A stretch of 64,000 nucleotides of DNA from Streptomyces sp. GQFP (GCF_021545335.1 NZ_CP089312.1:2170001-2234000); one strand, 5' to 3'; positions 37,558-46,685 are shown, counted from the stretch's first letter. Numbers and translations: made by a program. The notes: generated by a model from the letters alone, not told the origin.

Positions 37558-38685
37558 TCACGCGTACGGGCTGTCGGCGCCCGCGGCGGCGGGCCTGGGG
37601 GCACGGGACGGGCAGCAGCCCACCGGGCAGAGGTCGCGGGTCGCGCCGAGCGCGCCCAGGGCGCACGGCGTGATGTCCTGGCCGCTCTCGGTGGCGGCGC
37701 GCTCCAGGACAAGTTCGCGGACCGCGGCGGCGAAGCGCGGGTCGGCGCCCACGGTCGCGGAGCGGCGCATGGGCAGGCCCAGTTCCTCCGCCTTGGCCCT
37801 GGCCTCCGTGTCGAGGTCGTACAGGACCTCCATGTGGTCCGACACGAACCCGATGGGCGCGATCACGACGGCCGGGACGCCGGCACCGTGCCGCTCCTCC
37901 AGGTGGTCGCAGATGTCGGGCTCCAGCCACGGGATGTGCGGGGCACCGGAGCGCGACTGGTAGACGAGCTGCCAGGGATGGTCGACGCCGGTCCGCTCGC
38001 GCACGGCGTCCGCGATCAGCCGGGCGGTGTCCAGGTGCTGCTTCACGTACGCCCCGCCGTCCCCGTGGTCCTCGACGGGCCCGGAGGTGTCGGCGGAGGC
38101 GGTCGGGATGGAGTGGGTCGAGAAGGCGAGGTGCGCGCCGTCCCTGACGTCCTCGGGGAGGTCGGCGAGGGAGGTGAGCACACCCTCGATCATGGGCTCC
38201 AGGAATCCCGGGTGGTTGAAGTAGTGCCGCAGCTTGTCGACCTGGGGGAGGTCGAGGCCCTCGGCCTCCAGGGCGGCCAGGGAGTCCGCGAGGTTCTCGC
38301 GGTACTGGCGGCAGCCCGAGTACGAGGCGTACGCGCTGGTGGCGAGGACGAGGATGCGGCGTCTGCCGTCCTGGACCATCTCGCGGAGGGTGTCGGTGAG
38401 GTACGGGGCCCAGTTGCGGTTGCCCCAGTAGACCGGCAGGTCGAGGCCGTGGTCCGCGAAGTCCTTGCGCAGGGCGTCCAGGAGGGCGCGGTTCTGGTCG
38501 TTGATCGGGCTGACCCCGCCGAACAGGAAGTAGTGCTGTCCGACTTCCTTGAGGCGTTCCTTGGGGATGCCCCGCCCGCGCGTCACGTTCTCCAGGAACG
38601 GAACCACGTCGTCCGGGCCCTCGGGGCCGCCGAAAGAGAGCAGGAGCAGGGCGTCGTAAGGGGTGGCGTCGAGCGCATCTCGCAT
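37558..38685 (-). CDS. hemH: Ferrochelatase, coproporphyrin-type (CpfC/HemH)
   Basis: A 375-residue protein: [20 protein letters not shown] at the start, the catalytic region with [10 protein letters not shown] (metal His) and '[20 protein letters not shown]', and [17 protein letters not shown]. In actinobacteria this enzyme inserts iron into coproporphyrin III in the coproporphyrin-dependent haem route. Four cysteines fit the [2Fe-2S] site of the actinobacterial type: YSGCRQYR and, in the tail, TPCALG and DLCPVGCCP. The Ala/Pro-rich end is a short extension. It starts at ATG 38683-38685 and is upstream of, and coupled to, the inositol phosphatase gene. Confidence 0.95.
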   Translation of the reverse strand: MRDALDATPYDALLLLSFGGPEGPDDVVPFLENVTRGRGIPKERLKEVGQHYFLFGGVSPINDQNRALLDALRKDFADHGLDLPVYWGNRNWAPYLTDTLREMVQDGRRRILVLATSAYASYSGCRQYRENLADSLAALEAEGLDLPQVDKLRHYFNHPGFLEPMIEGVLTSLADLPEDVRDGAHLAFSTHSIPTASADTSGPVEDHGDGGAYVKQHLDTARLIADAVRERTGVDHPWQLVYQSRSGAPHIPWLEPDICDHLEERHGAGVPAVVIAPIGFVSDHMEVLYDLDTEARAKAEELGLPMRRSATVGADPRFAAAVRELVLERAATESGQDITPCALGALGATRDLCPVGCCPSRAPRPAAAGADSPYA

Positions 38686-38748
38686 GGCTCCGATCCTGCC
38701 ACCCCCCTCTGACAGCCGGGATCGCGGCCCGTCCCGACGGGTGTATCA

Positions 38749-38816
38749 GGGTCACCTGACCCGTAAGCTGTATCGGCTGTCCTCACGCCTTACCCACGCG
38801 CCCCTCACGCCTTACC
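38749..38816. promoter_or_regulatory. Palindrome and paired direct repeats between hemH and an MFS gene
   Basis: GGGTCA-CC-TGACCC (38749-38762) is a perfect inverted repeat. CCTCACGCCTTACC occurs exactly at 38781-38794 and 38803-38816, a 22-base period. All lie in the 150-bp divergent promoter region; the direct repeats end 20 bases before the MFS start codon. Confidence 0.6.
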
Positions 38817-38835
38817 GGTCGACCGGAGTCTCCCC

Positions 38836-40074
38836 GTGCCCAGCCCCTACCGCGCCCTGTTCGCCGCCCCCGGCTCCGGGCGCTTCACCGCCGCGGGGTT
38901 CCTCGGCCGGATGCCGCTGTCGATGATGGGCATCGGCGTGGTCACGATGATCTCCCAGCTCACCGGGCGGTACGGGCTCGCGGGCGCCCTCACGGCGACC
39001 ATCGCCCTGGCCGCCGCGGTGGCGGGTCCACAGGTCTCGCGGCTCGTCGACCAGTACGGGCAGCGCCGCGTACTGCGGCCCGCGACCTTCTGCGCCCTGG
39101 TGGCCTCGGCCGGGCTGCTGCTCGCCGCGCGCTTCGAGTGGCCGGACTGGGTGCTGTTCGTGTGCGGCGCCGGCATCGGCTGCGTACCGAGCGTCGGCGC
39201 GATGACCCGCGCGCGGTGGGCGGCCCTGTACCGGGACACCCCGCAGCTGCACACCGCGTACTCCTTCGAGTCCGTGGTGGACGAGGTCTGCTTCATCTTC
39301 GGGCCGATCATCTCCATCGGGCTGTCCACGGTGTGGTTCCCGGAGGCGGGGCCGCTGCTCGCCGCCTGCTTCCTGGCGGCCGGTGTCTTCTGGCTGACGG
39401 CGCAGCGGGCCACCGAGCCCGAGCCGCATCCGCGCGCGCAGCACAAGGGCGGCTCGGCGCTGCGCTCCCCCGGTCTCCAGGTCCTGGTGGTCACCTTCGC
39501 GGCGACCGGGGCGATCTTCGGGGCGGTCGACGTGGTCACCGTCGCCTTCGCCGAGGAACGGGGTCATCAGGGCGCCGCGAGCGTCGTGCTGGCCCTCTAC
39601 GCGGCGGGCTCCTGCACGGCGGGAGCGGTGTTCGGGCTGCTGCACCTTCCGGGAGCCCCGGAACGCCGGTGGCTGCTGGGCATATGTGCGATGGCCGTGA
39701 GTATGATCCCCCTCCTACTGGTCGGAAACTTGCCGTTTCTGGCCGTGGCGCTGTTCGTTGCGGGCCTGTCCATCGCACCCACGATGATCACGACGATGTC
39801 CCTCATCGAACAGCACGTACCACGCGCGCAACTGACCGAGGGCATGACCTGGGTGAGCACCGGGCTCGCGGTCGGCGTCGCGCTCGGCTCCTCCGTGTCC
39901 GGCTGGGTGATCGACGCCGCCGGTGCGGGCGCCGGGTACGGGGTTCCGGTGGCGTCCGGGGCCGTCGCGGTCGCGGTCGGTTTCCTCGGGTACCGCCGGC
40001 TGAGCAGGCCGGCTCCGCGTCGGGGAGGCATCGTTGAGCAGCACAGCGAGCGGCAAGAGCGGCACGTGGCGTAA
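38836..40074 (+). CDS. MFS transporter
   Basis: A 412-residue protein with about 12 hydrophobic segments. Helix 1 region 'FTAAGFLGRMPLSMMGIGVV', the loop RLVDQYGQRRVLRP (motif-A-like) and LFVCGAGIGCVPSVGAMTRA identify the MFS superfamily; substrate unknown. The start is GTG 38836-38838. Its last 41 bases overlap the start of the next gene, so the two are co-translated. The last 25 residues are charged (GGIVEQHSERQERHVA), which is where the overlap falls. Confidence 0.88.
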   Translation: MPSPYRALFAAPGSGRFTAAGFLGRMPLSMMGIGVVTMISQLTGRYGLAGALTATIALAAAVAGPQVSRLVDQYGQRRVLRPATFCALVASAGLLLAARFEWPDWVLFVCGAGIGCVPSVGAMTRARWAALYRDTPQLHTAYSFESVVDEVCFIFGPIISIGLSTVWFPEAGPLLAACFLAAGVFWLTAQRATEPEPHPRAQHKGGSALRSPGLQVLVVTFAATGAIFGAVDVVTVAFAEERGHQGAASVVLALYAAGSCTAGAVFGLLHLPGAPERRWLLGICAMAVSMIPLLLVGNLPFLAVALFVAGLSIAPTMITTMSLIEQHVPRAQLTEGMTWVSTGLAVGVALGSSVSGWVIDAAGAGAGYGVPVASGAVAVAVGFLGYRRLSRPAPRRGGIVEQHSERQERHVA

Positions 40075-41353
40075 CTGGGCGGGCAACGTCACCGCCCGGC
40101 CCGCCCGGGAGGTCACGCCCGCTTCCGTGGAGGAACTGTCGGCGGCGGTACGGAAAGCAGCCGCGGACGGTCTCAAGGTGAAGGCCGTCGGCACCGGGCA
40201 CTCCTTCACGGCGACCGCCGCCACCGACGGGGTGTTGATCCGCCCTCAACTGTTGACCGGTATCCGCAACATTGACCGCGAGAACCTGACGGTCAGGGTC
40301 GAGGCGGGCACTCCGCTCAAGAGACTCAACATGGCTCTGGCCCGCGAGGGTCTGTCGCTCACGAACATGGGCGACATCATGGAGCAGACGGTCTCGGGCG
40401 CCACCAGCACCGGCACCCACGGCACCGGCCGTGAGTCGGGCTCGATAGCCGCCCAGATCAAGGGTCTTGAGCTGGTGACGGCGGACGGTTCGGTGCTCGC
40501 CTGCTCCGAGAAGGAGAATCCGGAGGTCTTCGCGGCGGCCCGGGTCGGCATCGGTGCCCTGGGGATCATCACCGCGATCACGTTCGCCGTGGAGCCGCTC
40601 TTCCTGCTCACCGCCCGCGAGGAGCCGATGACCTTCGACAAGGTCACCAGCGCCTTCGACGAACTCTGGGCCGAGAACGAGCACTTCGAGTTCTACTGGT
40701 TCCCGCACACCGGCAACACCAACACCAAGCGCAACAACCGCAGCGCGGGCCCCGAGAAACCGGTCAGTCGGATCAAGGGCTGGATCGAGGACGAGTTCCT
40801 CTCCAACGGCGTCTTCCAGGCGGCCCAGTTGGTCGGCCGCACGGTGCCGGCCACGATCCCGACGATCGCCCAGATCTCCAGCAAGGCACTGTCCGCGCGG
40901 ACGTACACGGACATCCCGTACAAGGTCTACACGTCTCCGCGCCGGGTGCGCTTCGTGGAGATGGAGTACGCCGTTCCGCGCGAGGCCCTGGTGGAGACGC
41001 TGCGCGAACTCAAGGCGATGGTCGACAAGTCGGACCTGCGGGTCAGCTTCCCCGTGGAGGTGCGTACGGCCCCCGCCGACGACATCGCGCTCTCCACGGC
41101 CTCGGGCCGCGACAGCGCCTACGTGGCCGTCCACATGTTCCGGGGGACGCCCTATCAGGCGTACTTCACCGCCGCCGAGCGCATCTTCACGGCGCACGAG
41201 GGACGGCCGCACTGGGGCAAGGTGCACACGAAGGACGCCGATTACTTCGCGGGGGTCTATCCCCGTTTCGGGGAGTTCACCGCCCTGCGGGACCGGCTCG
41301 ACCCCGAACGGCTGTTCCAGAACGACTACTTGCGACGGGTTCTCGGCGCGTAA
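40034..41353 (+). CDS. FAD-binding oxidase of the aldono-1,4-lactone oxidase type
   Basis: A 439-residue protein. The FAD-binding type 4 domain has the p-loop VGTGHSFTATAATDGVLI, then NMGDIMEQTVSGATSTGTHG and ARVGIGALGIITAITFAVEP. The C-terminal ALO domain ends in HWGKVHTKDADYFAGVYPRF and LDPERLFQNDYLRRVLG. HWGK and the YP.F spacing are typical of D-arabinono-1,4-lactone oxidases and gulonolactone-type oxidases. TTG 40034-40036 is the start, with GGGGAGG in front, inside the end of the MFS gene. Its true substrate is uncertain; alditol oxidase activity is another possibility. Confidence 0.93.
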   Translation: MSSTASGKSGTWRNWAGNVTARPAREVTPASVEELSAAVRKAAADGLKVKAVGTGHSFTATAATDGVLIRPQLLTGIRNIDRENLTVRVEAGTPLKRLNMALAREGLSLTNMGDIMEQTVSGATSTGTHGTGRESGSIAAQIKGLELVTADGSVLACSEKENPEVFAAARVGIGALGIITAITFAVEPLFLLTAREEPMTFDKVTSAFDELWAENEHFEFYWFPHTGNTNTKRNNRSAGPEKPVSRIKGWIEDEFLSNGVFQAAQLVGRTVPATIPTIAQISSKALSARTYTDIPYKVYTSPRRVRFVEMEYAVPREALVETLRELKAMVDKSDLRVSFPVEVRTAPADDIALSTASGRDSAYVAVHMFRGTPYQAYFTAAERIFTAHEGRPHWGKVHTKDADYFAGVYPRFGEFTALRDRLDPERLFQNDYLRRVLGA

Positions 41354-41759
41354 CGAAGGAATTGGTTCCGTTTCCGATGTTTACGTGAGCTGCGTTGCGT
41401 CCGAGGTCACGGAACCGGTGGAAGATCGGCCAACTCGCACTCCCCTGCTGGAATTGGGTGGCGTGCCAATCCACGCACGTGGCCCAAATGGAGTACTGTT
41501 GCGAGCCCTGGGTCCGGTCTCCCGCCTGGGCGTCCGGGGCCTTCCAGGATCGCCAAGAGGGGGCTCGTTGCACAGGGTGACGGAGTTTGTCACTTAGCGT
41601 TGCGAATAGATAACCGTGACATAACGGCGATCTCGGGCCCGCGCCCGACACGCCGGGCAACTCGGCAAGGTTGTGGCAGGCTGCACCCGGGCAGGCCACA
41701 CTCGACTAGCGGAAGCAGCGACGCACGTGACGTCGGCAGGCACCACCCGGGAGGTCCCC
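41354..41759. promoter_or_regulatory. 406-bp gene-free leader region of sepH
   Basis: Several short open frames on both strands show no coding bias. Visible elements are GGAATTGGTTCC (a short symmetric sequence near 41370) and the inverted repeat GTGAC-7-GTCAC (41577-41593). A less GC-rich stretch around 41590-41640 probably holds the promoter. No riboswitch or RNA gene was recognised. Confidence 0.4.
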
Positions 41760-42779
41760 ATGCCCGAACTGCGTGTCGTGGCCGTCTCTAACGACGGCAC
41801 ACGGCTGGTGCTGAAGGCTGCGGACAGCACGGAGTACACGCTTCCGATCGATGAGCGTCTGCGCGCCGCCGTTCGCGGCGACCGTCCCCGCCTCGGCCAG
41901 ATCGAGATCGAGGTGGAGAGTCATCTCCGCCCCCGCGACATCCAGGCACGCATACGTGCCGGTGCGTCCGCGGAAGAAGTGGCGCAGCTCGCCGGGATTC
42001 CGGTCGACCGTGTGCGTCGCTTCGAGGGCCCCGTGCTGGCCGAACGAGCCTTCATGGCCGAGCGGGCCCGGAAGACTCCGGTCCGCCGGCCCGGTGAGAA
42101 CGCCGGTCCACAGCTCGGCGAGGCCGTGCAGGAGCGGCTGACGATCCGTGGCGCCGACAAGGACACCGTCCAGTGGGACTCGTGGCGCCGCGACGACGGC
42201 ACCTGGGAAGTCCTGCTGGTCTATCTGGTCGCCGGTGAACCGCACTCGGCGAGCTGGACGTACGACCCGCCCCGGCGGCTCGTCCAGGCCGTCGACGAGG
42301 AGGCCCGCTCGCTGATCGGCGAGTCGGACGACCTCTCGGCGCCCGAGCCCAGCTTCCCGTTCGTACCGCGTATCGCCCGGCTGCCGCGCGACCGCCCGCT
42401 GGACCGTCCGGCCCTGCCGGCGCCGTCGCCGGAGGCCACCGAGGAGAGCGCGAGCGAGCGCGATTCGCTGACCAGCCTGCTGGAGGCGGTACCGAGCTTC
42501 CGTGGCGACATGGTCGTGCCGGAACGACCCTCCTCCACGGAAGTCCCGGAGGAACCGGCACCCGAACCCGAGGTGGAGGAGCCTCCTGCTCCTGCGGCCT
42601 CGGCGGGTTCCGCGTACGCGGACGTGCTGATGCCTCGCTCGGTCGGCGCTCACCGTGACCGGCTGGTCGGTGCGACTGACCGCCAGGCGGAGGCGGATGG
42701 GGTGCGGCCTGGGCGTAGAGCGGCTGTACCGAGCTGGGACGAGATCGTGTTCGGCACGCGCCGAAAGAACAAGGAGTAG
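41760..42779 (+). CDS. sepH: Septation protein SepH
   Basis: A 339-residue protein. The N-terminal DUF3071 domain starts MPELRVVAVSNDGTRLVLKA and includes a helix-turn-helix at about 70-87 (SAEEVAQLAGIPVDRVRRF). A second conserved block is DTVQWDSWRRDDGTWEVLLV. A long, acidic and Pro-rich linker follows, then a short conserved C-terminus (PSWDEIVFGTRRKNKE). This is SepH, an actinobacterial cell-division protein that binds and stimulates assembly of FtsZ during sporulation septation. The ATG at 41760 follows GGGAGGTCCCC. The repeat-marked spacer after it separates it from a convergent sulfurtransferase gene. Confidence 0.95.
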   Translation: MPELRVVAVSNDGTRLVLKAADSTEYTLPIDERLRAAVRGDRPRLGQIEIEVESHLRPRDIQARIRAGASAEEVAQLAGIPVDRVRRFEGPVLAERAFMAERARKTPVRRPGENAGPQLGEAVQERLTIRGADKDTVQWDSWRRDDGTWEVLLVYLVAGEPHSASWTYDPPRRLVQAVDEEARSLIGESDDLSAPEPSFPFVPRIARLPRDRPLDRPALPAPSPEATEESASERDSLTSLLEAVPSFRGDMVVPERPSSTEVPEEPAPEPEVEEPPAPAASAGSAYADVLMPRSVGAHRDRLVGATDRQAEADGVRPGRRAAVPSWDEIVFGTRRKNKE

Positions 42780-42804
42780 CTCCGCTGGGTAGGCGGTTCG
42801 TTTG

Positions 42805-42857
42805 CTGCGGGTCCGGTGGGGGCTTGTCGCGCAGTTCCTCGCGCCCCTGACGGGGCG
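42805..42857. repeat. Dispersed Streptomyces intergenic hairpin repeat, copy 4 (inverted)
   Basis: Read on the minus strand this is GCGCCCC-type hairpin sequence followed by GAGGAACTGCGCGACAAG and CCCCCACCGGACCCGCAG, the same tail as at 2.2 and 29.9 kb. It lies between convergent sepH and the sulfurtransferase gene. Confidence 0.75.
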
Positions 42858-42906
42858 TTGCGTGGCCCCCCGTTCAGTTGAACGGGGGGGGCATGGAACT
42901 GTTGGG

Positions 42907-43749
42907 CTACTGCGGGTCCGGGCCCACTGCCACCGGTCGCGCCGGATCGCTCGACCACTCCGACCAGGAGCCCACGTACAGCGCTGCCGGGATGCCCGCT
43001 ACCGCCAGGGCGAGGACCTCGTGGGCGGCTGAGACGCCTGAACCGCAGTACACGCCTACCGCGGTGGTGTCTGTTGCACCCAGGGTCTTGAAGCGGGCCG
43101 TCAGTTCGTCCGGGGGCAGGAAGCGGCCGTCGGGGCCCACGTTCTCGTTCGTGGGGGCCGAGACCGCGCCCGGGATGTGTCCGCCGACCCGGTCGATGGG
43201 CTCGACCTCGCCCCGGTAGCGCTCCCCCGCGCGCGCGTCGAGCAGCAGTCCGGAGCGGGCCAGTGCGGCGGCGCCGTCCGCGTCCAGCAGGTCCACCGCT
43301 CCTGGCACCGGCGTGAAGTCGCCCTCGGCGGGCGCAGGTACGTCCGTGTCGAGCGCCCCCGCCCAGGACGGCAACCCGCCGTCAAGGACCCGCACGTCCG
43401 GGTGACCTGTCCAGCGCAGCAGCCACCACGCGCGGGCCGCCGCCCAGCCCTGTCCACCGTCGTACACAACGACCGGGACGCCGGACGAGACACCCGCGCG
43501 GCGCATCGCTGTGCCGAACACCTCCGGGTCGGGCAGCGGATGCCGGCCACTCGCCCCCGGCGCGGAGGCGAGTTCCCGGTCCAGGTCGACGAAGACGGCG
43601 CCGGGGAGATGCCCGGCCACGTACGCGACGTGCCCGTCGAAAGGCGCCGCGCCGGGCATGCTCAGCTGCCAGCGGACGTCGAGCAGGACCAGCGGACGGG
43701 AACCAGCCAGCTCGTTCACTAGTTCGGATGCGGAGATGATGGCGTTCAT
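42907..43749 (-). CDS. sseA: Thiosulfate/3-mercaptopyruvate sulfurtransferase, two rhodanese domains
   Basis: A 280-residue protein with an inactive N-terminal rhodanese domain (LVLLDVRWQL, then GHLPGAVFVDLDRELASAPG) and a C-terminal active one. The catalytic loop CGSGVSAA follows GVYCG; the CGSGV loop is the form seen in mercaptopyruvate sulfurtransferases. LDARAGERYRGEVEPIDRVG is the usual interdomain signature. It transfers sulfur from mercaptopyruvate to cyanide or a thiol; the physiological role may be sulfur relay or detoxification. I chose ATG 43747-43749 with GGATGGAG before it; GTG 43765-43767 has no ribosome binding site. Confidence 0.93.
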   Translation of the reverse strand: MNAIISASELVNELAGSRPLVLLDVRWQLSMPGAAPFDGHVAYVAGHLPGAVFVDLDRELASAPGASGRHPLPDPEVFGTAMRRAGVSSGVPVVVYDGGQGWAAARAWWLLRWTGHPDVRVLDGGLPSWAGALDTDVPAPAEGDFTPVPGAVDLLDADGAAALARSGLLLDARAGERYRGEVEPIDRVGGHIPGAVSAPTNENVGPDGRFLPPDELTARFKTLGATDTTAVGVYCGSGVSAAHEVLALAVAGIPAALYVGSWSEWSSDPARPVAVGPDPQ

Positions 43750-44107
43750 GGCTCCATCCTTGCGCACGGGGTGGCCGCGGCGGCCAGGTCGGGCTACTCT
43801 CCCGCCGGACAGGTTCGATCACCAGGCGTACTGGATCGGGCACATGCTGTACGACCGATGGACACCTTGCGGCAATCGCACGGAAACGGGCGGGAAACGG
43901 CGGATCGGGCACCCTCACGACGAGGACGTGCGGGGGTCGGCGCGGCCGGAGCGCGCGGTACCGCGGGTGGTGCGAGCATCGGCACGGGGCGTGCGTGCGC
44001 GCGGGATCGCGGCTCGGCACGACGGACGTACGGGACGAGGCACGCCGTACGACGGTATGCGGCAGGTCCGCCGACGCGGCGGACGGCGGAAGTGACACGG
44101 CCACCGA
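43750..44107. other. 358-bp gene-free GC-rich region
   Basis: Upstream of the sulfurtransferase gene and ending at a MITE. Open frames are Arg/Gly/Ala-rich noise without ribosome binding sites. It presumably carries the sulfurtransferase promoter near 43790-43850; nothing else is recognised. Confidence 0.4.
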
Positions 44108-44109
44108 TA

Positions 44110-44284
44110 GGGCCTGTCGTCACATTCCCGTCGTCCGCCCGGAGGGCGGGCCGGGCGGCGTCAGGTGCGTACTCTCGGCGTGCCGGGCACGGGCCCGCTT
44201 ACTGGTAGTACGTGGGTCTGTGCCCGGTGCGGCGAGAGTACGTGCATGGCGTCGCCCGGCAGACGGGAATGTGACGACAGGCCC
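44110..44284. mobile_element. 175-bp MITE with perfect 23-bp terminal inverted repeats and TA flanks
   Basis: The ends (44110-44132 and 44262-44284) are exact reverse complements beginning GGGCCTGTCGTCACATTC. Both sides are flanked by TA (44108-44109 and 44285-44286), the duplication expected for IS630/Tc1-type transposition. The interior is a long imperfect inverted repeat: GTACTCTCGGCGTGCCGGGC matches GCCGGTGCGGCGAGAGTAC-type sequence on the right. It has no coding capacity, so it would be mobilised in trans. It ends 23 bases before the VOC-protein ATG. Confidence 0.85.
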
Positions 44285-44307
44285 TAGGGGTCGAGGAGAG
44301 AGTGACG

Positions 44308-45105
44308 ATGACCGAGGCACGGGAGTCGGACGGCCGGAACAGCGAGGCGCACGACCGGCACGCGCCCGGCACACCCTGCTGGGTGAGTCTGATGGTGCAC
44401 GGAATGGCGGCGACCCAGGACTTCTACGGAGAGCTGTTCGGCTGGGAGTTCGAACCGGGCCCCCAGCAACTCGGCTGGTACGTCCGGGCCCGGCTGGACG
44501 GTCATGAGGTGGCCGGCATCGGCCAGCTGCCGCCGGACCGCCATCTCCCCATCGCGTGGACGCCGTACCTCGCCTCGGACGACGCGGACCTCACAGCGGA
44601 GATGGTCCGGCACTCGGGCGGCACGGTGGGCGTCGGCCCCCTGGACGCGGCCGAGGCGGGCCGGCTGGCGATCGCCTCCGACCCGATGGGAGCGGTGTTC
44701 GGCATCTGGCAGGCCGCCGCCCATCTGGGCACGGACATCACCGGTGTCCCCGGCACGCCCGCCTGGAACGAGCTGGTGACCCGTGACTCGTCGAGCGTCG
44801 CCAAGTTCTACAAGACCGTCTTCGGCTACGAGGAGGAGCCCGTGGTGTCGGCGAACTTCGACTACGTCACCCTGCACGTCGAGGGCCGTCCGGTCGCCGG
44901 CATCCACGGCGTGGGCAACTCCCTGCCCCGGGACCGGGGTCCGCACTGGATGACGTACTTCGAGGTCTCCGACGCGGACGCGGCGGCCACCCGGCTGGTG
45001 GACCTGGGCGGCCATGTCGTCAAGCCTCCGCACGACAGCGCACACGGACGGGTGGCGACGGTGACGGACCCGGAGGGGGCGTTGTTCTCGCTGATCCAGA
45101 AGTGA
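44308..45105 (+). CDS. VOC/glyoxalase-fold protein with two domains
   Basis: A 265-residue protein made of two similar beta-alpha-beta-beta-beta halves: GTPCWVSLMVHGMAATQDFY then GELFGWEFEPG, and GTPAWNELVTRDSSSVAKFY then 'KTVFGYEEEPVVSANFDYVT'. The second ends with DPEGALFSLIQK. It is in the group often called hydroxylase or glyoxalase-like proteins; the metal-binding residues and the reaction are not certain. ATG 44308 is preferred because GAGGAG lies nine bases before it; the GTG at 44302 is too close. A MITE has landed immediately upstream and may supply or disturb its promoter. Confidence 0.88.
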   Translation: MTEARESDGRNSEAHDRHAPGTPCWVSLMVHGMAATQDFYGELFGWEFEPGPQQLGWYVRARLDGHEVAGIGQLPPDRHLPIAWTPYLASDDADLTAEMVRHSGGTVGVGPLDAAEAGRLAIASDPMGAVFGIWQAAAHLGTDITGVPGTPAWNELVTRDSSSVAKFYKTVFGYEEEPVVSANFDYVTLHVEGRPVAGIHGVGNSLPRDRGPHWMTYFEVSDADAAATRLVDLGGHVVKPPHDSAHGRVATVTDPEGALFSLIQK

Positions 45106-45140
45106 TCCGGAAGGGCCCGCGGTGATCCGGAGGGGCCCGC
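45102..45140. repeat. Tandem 19/20-bp direct repeat
   Basis: GTGATCCGGAAGGGCCCGC (45102-45120) is followed one base later by GTGATCCGGAGGGGCCCGC (45122-45140), with one mismatch. The first copy contains the TGA of the VOC gene. The gap leads to the convergent NlpC/P60 gene. Confidence 0.8.
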
Positions 45141-45174
45141 TGACGGCCCCCTGGCGACCCCTGCGCCGTGGCCC

Positions 45175-46467
45175 CTACGCCGGCCGCAGGACGCTGTGGA
45201 TCGCCGCCTCGCCGGCCGCGAAGATCGAGTCCTCGCGCACCGTCGCGCCGGGACTCGGTGCGTGCATCATCGTGCCGTCGCCGACGCAGATGCCGACGTG
45301 ACCGACGTGGCCCATGTCGCCGTGGAAGAAGACGAGGTCGCCGGGGCGGATGTCGGCGAGGTGGATCGCCATGCCGGCTCCCGCCTGCTCGTGCACGGCA
45401 CGTGGGAGCGCGACCCCGGCGGCCTTCCAGGCGGCCTGGATCAGACCGGAGTTGTCGTAGGACCCCGGTCCCACCGCGCCCCAGACGCACGGTCTGCCGA
45501 TCTGCGCACGGGCGAAGGCGACCGCCTTCGCGGCCTTCGCACCGGGCTCCAGACCGAACGCGATGCCGTTGCCGATACTCCCGCCGGCCACGGCACCGGC
45601 GCCCAGGAACGGGTCGGCGCCGAAGTAGGTTCCCGTGCCGTAGGACGTCTGTGCGACGTACGAGGTCTGCGCGACGTGGGGCGCCTGTGCGACGTAGGGC
45701 GCTTCCGCGACGGGGAACGGGGCGGCGGCGGGGAACGGGTCCGCCACCGGGAACGGGTCCGCGACCAGGGGGAGTTCGGTGACGAGGGCATAGTTCCCGT
45801 CGCGGAGCGTGCCCGCGTAAAGGGGCGTGCCTTCGAGGGACGCGTCCGTGCCCGGGCCTGCCGACTGGGGCAGTTGCGGCATCTCGGCCGGGAACGGAGC
45901 GGTGCCCGTGGCGGGCTGCGGGAACCAGCTGGGCTCGGCGGGCAGCGCGGTCAGGCCCCCCGGGGCTTCCTGCCGCGGTGAAGGCACTGCCGACAGCGCG
46001 TTCATGGGCGCGGCGGGCAGTTCGGCGACCGGGGCGGGCGGCAGTTCGGCCCTGGGTACGGGCGACAGTTCGCGCGCGGATCCCGTGGGCAACTCGGGCA
46101 TGGATGCGGCGGTGAGCTCCGGCACGGCGCGGGCGGCCGGTTCGGCGGGAGGGCTCGCGGGACGAGCGGGGCGGGGCTCGGCCGCGCGGGCCGGCCTCCT
46201 GTCGGGCGGCAGTACGGCTGGCAGGGTCGGGCCCAGCTTGGCGCGCGCCGCGTCGAACCACGGTCGGGTGACTTCGTCGAGGGCGGGGTCCGAGCGCCTG
46301 CGCGCGGTGTCGGGCGTCGGGTTGACGCGCCTGCGCATGCCGACCTTCATCGCGCGGGTGGCGTTGAAGGTCCCGGTGACGCTTTCGGCCTGGTCGTAGA
46401 GGCTGTTGATCCGCTGCTGGACCTCCTCACGGCTCGGCCCATCATTACGGGTTCGTTCCGGCGCCAT
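45175..46467 (-). CDS. NlpC/P60-fold protein lacking the catalytic cysteine
   Basis: A 430-residue protein. The N-terminal 60 residues (REEVQQRINSLYDQAESVTG, then FNATRAMKVGMRRRV) are helical and recur in Streptomyces NlpC proteins. A long Pro/Ala-rich linker follows with short repeats such as VADPFP and YVAQ. The C-terminal NlpC/P60 domain (VAFARAQIGRPCVWGAVGPG) has YDNSGLIQAAWKAAG where active enzymes have YDCSG, so Asn339 replaces Cys. A His is retained in GHVGHVGICVG near 390. No signal peptide is apparent. ATG 46465-46467 follows AGGAG. It probably binds rather than cuts peptidoglycan-type substrates, unless Asn339 is a local change. Confidence 0.85.
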   Translation of the reverse strand: MAPERTRNDGPSREEVQQRINSLYDQAESVTGTFNATRAMKVGMRRRVNPTPDTARRRSDPALDEVTRPWFDAARAKLGPTLPAVLPPDRRPARAAEPRPARPASPPAEPAARAVPELTAASMPELPTGSARELSPVPRAELPPAPVAELPAAPMNALSAVPSPRQEAPGGLTALPAEPSWFPQPATGTAPFPAEMPQLPQSAGPGTDASLEGTPLYAGTLRDGNYALVTELPLVADPFPVADPFPAAAPFPVAEAPYVAQAPHVAQTSYVAQTSYGTGTYFGADPFLGAGAVAGGSIGNGIAFGLEPGAKAAKAVAFARAQIGRPCVWGAVGPGSYDNSGLIQAAWKAAGVALPRAVHEQAGAGMAIHLADIRPGDLVFFHGDMGHVGHVGICVGDGTMMHAPSPGATVREDSIFAAGEAAIHSVLRPA

Positions 46468-46685
46468 GCGGGACGAGCTCCTTCCGTGTTCCACCCCCGA
46501 GTCAACTGTCTGCTTCGAACAGCGACTTGGGAAGAAGTCGTACGGAGGTCAACTTAGCCAACTTGTGCGGTTCAAGTGAAGGTTGAAGCGCGAAATGTCC
46601 GATACGTAATTGTGACCTTCGTCGTATCGGGGGTGTTCCGGGATTCGGGCGGAACGTTCGGGGAAGGCGGGACGGGCGGCGACGA

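Noticed and set aside
36734..38755. Single 673-residue frame joining inositol phosphatase to sequence over ferrochelatase
   Set aside because: The upstream two thirds are an out-of-frame reading of ferrochelatase; a coupled start after GAGGAAC explains the phosphatase.
41577..41593. GTGAC-7-GTCAC as a regulatory site for sepH
   Set aside because: Five-base arms are too short to stand out by chance in a 406-bp region; kept only as a note.
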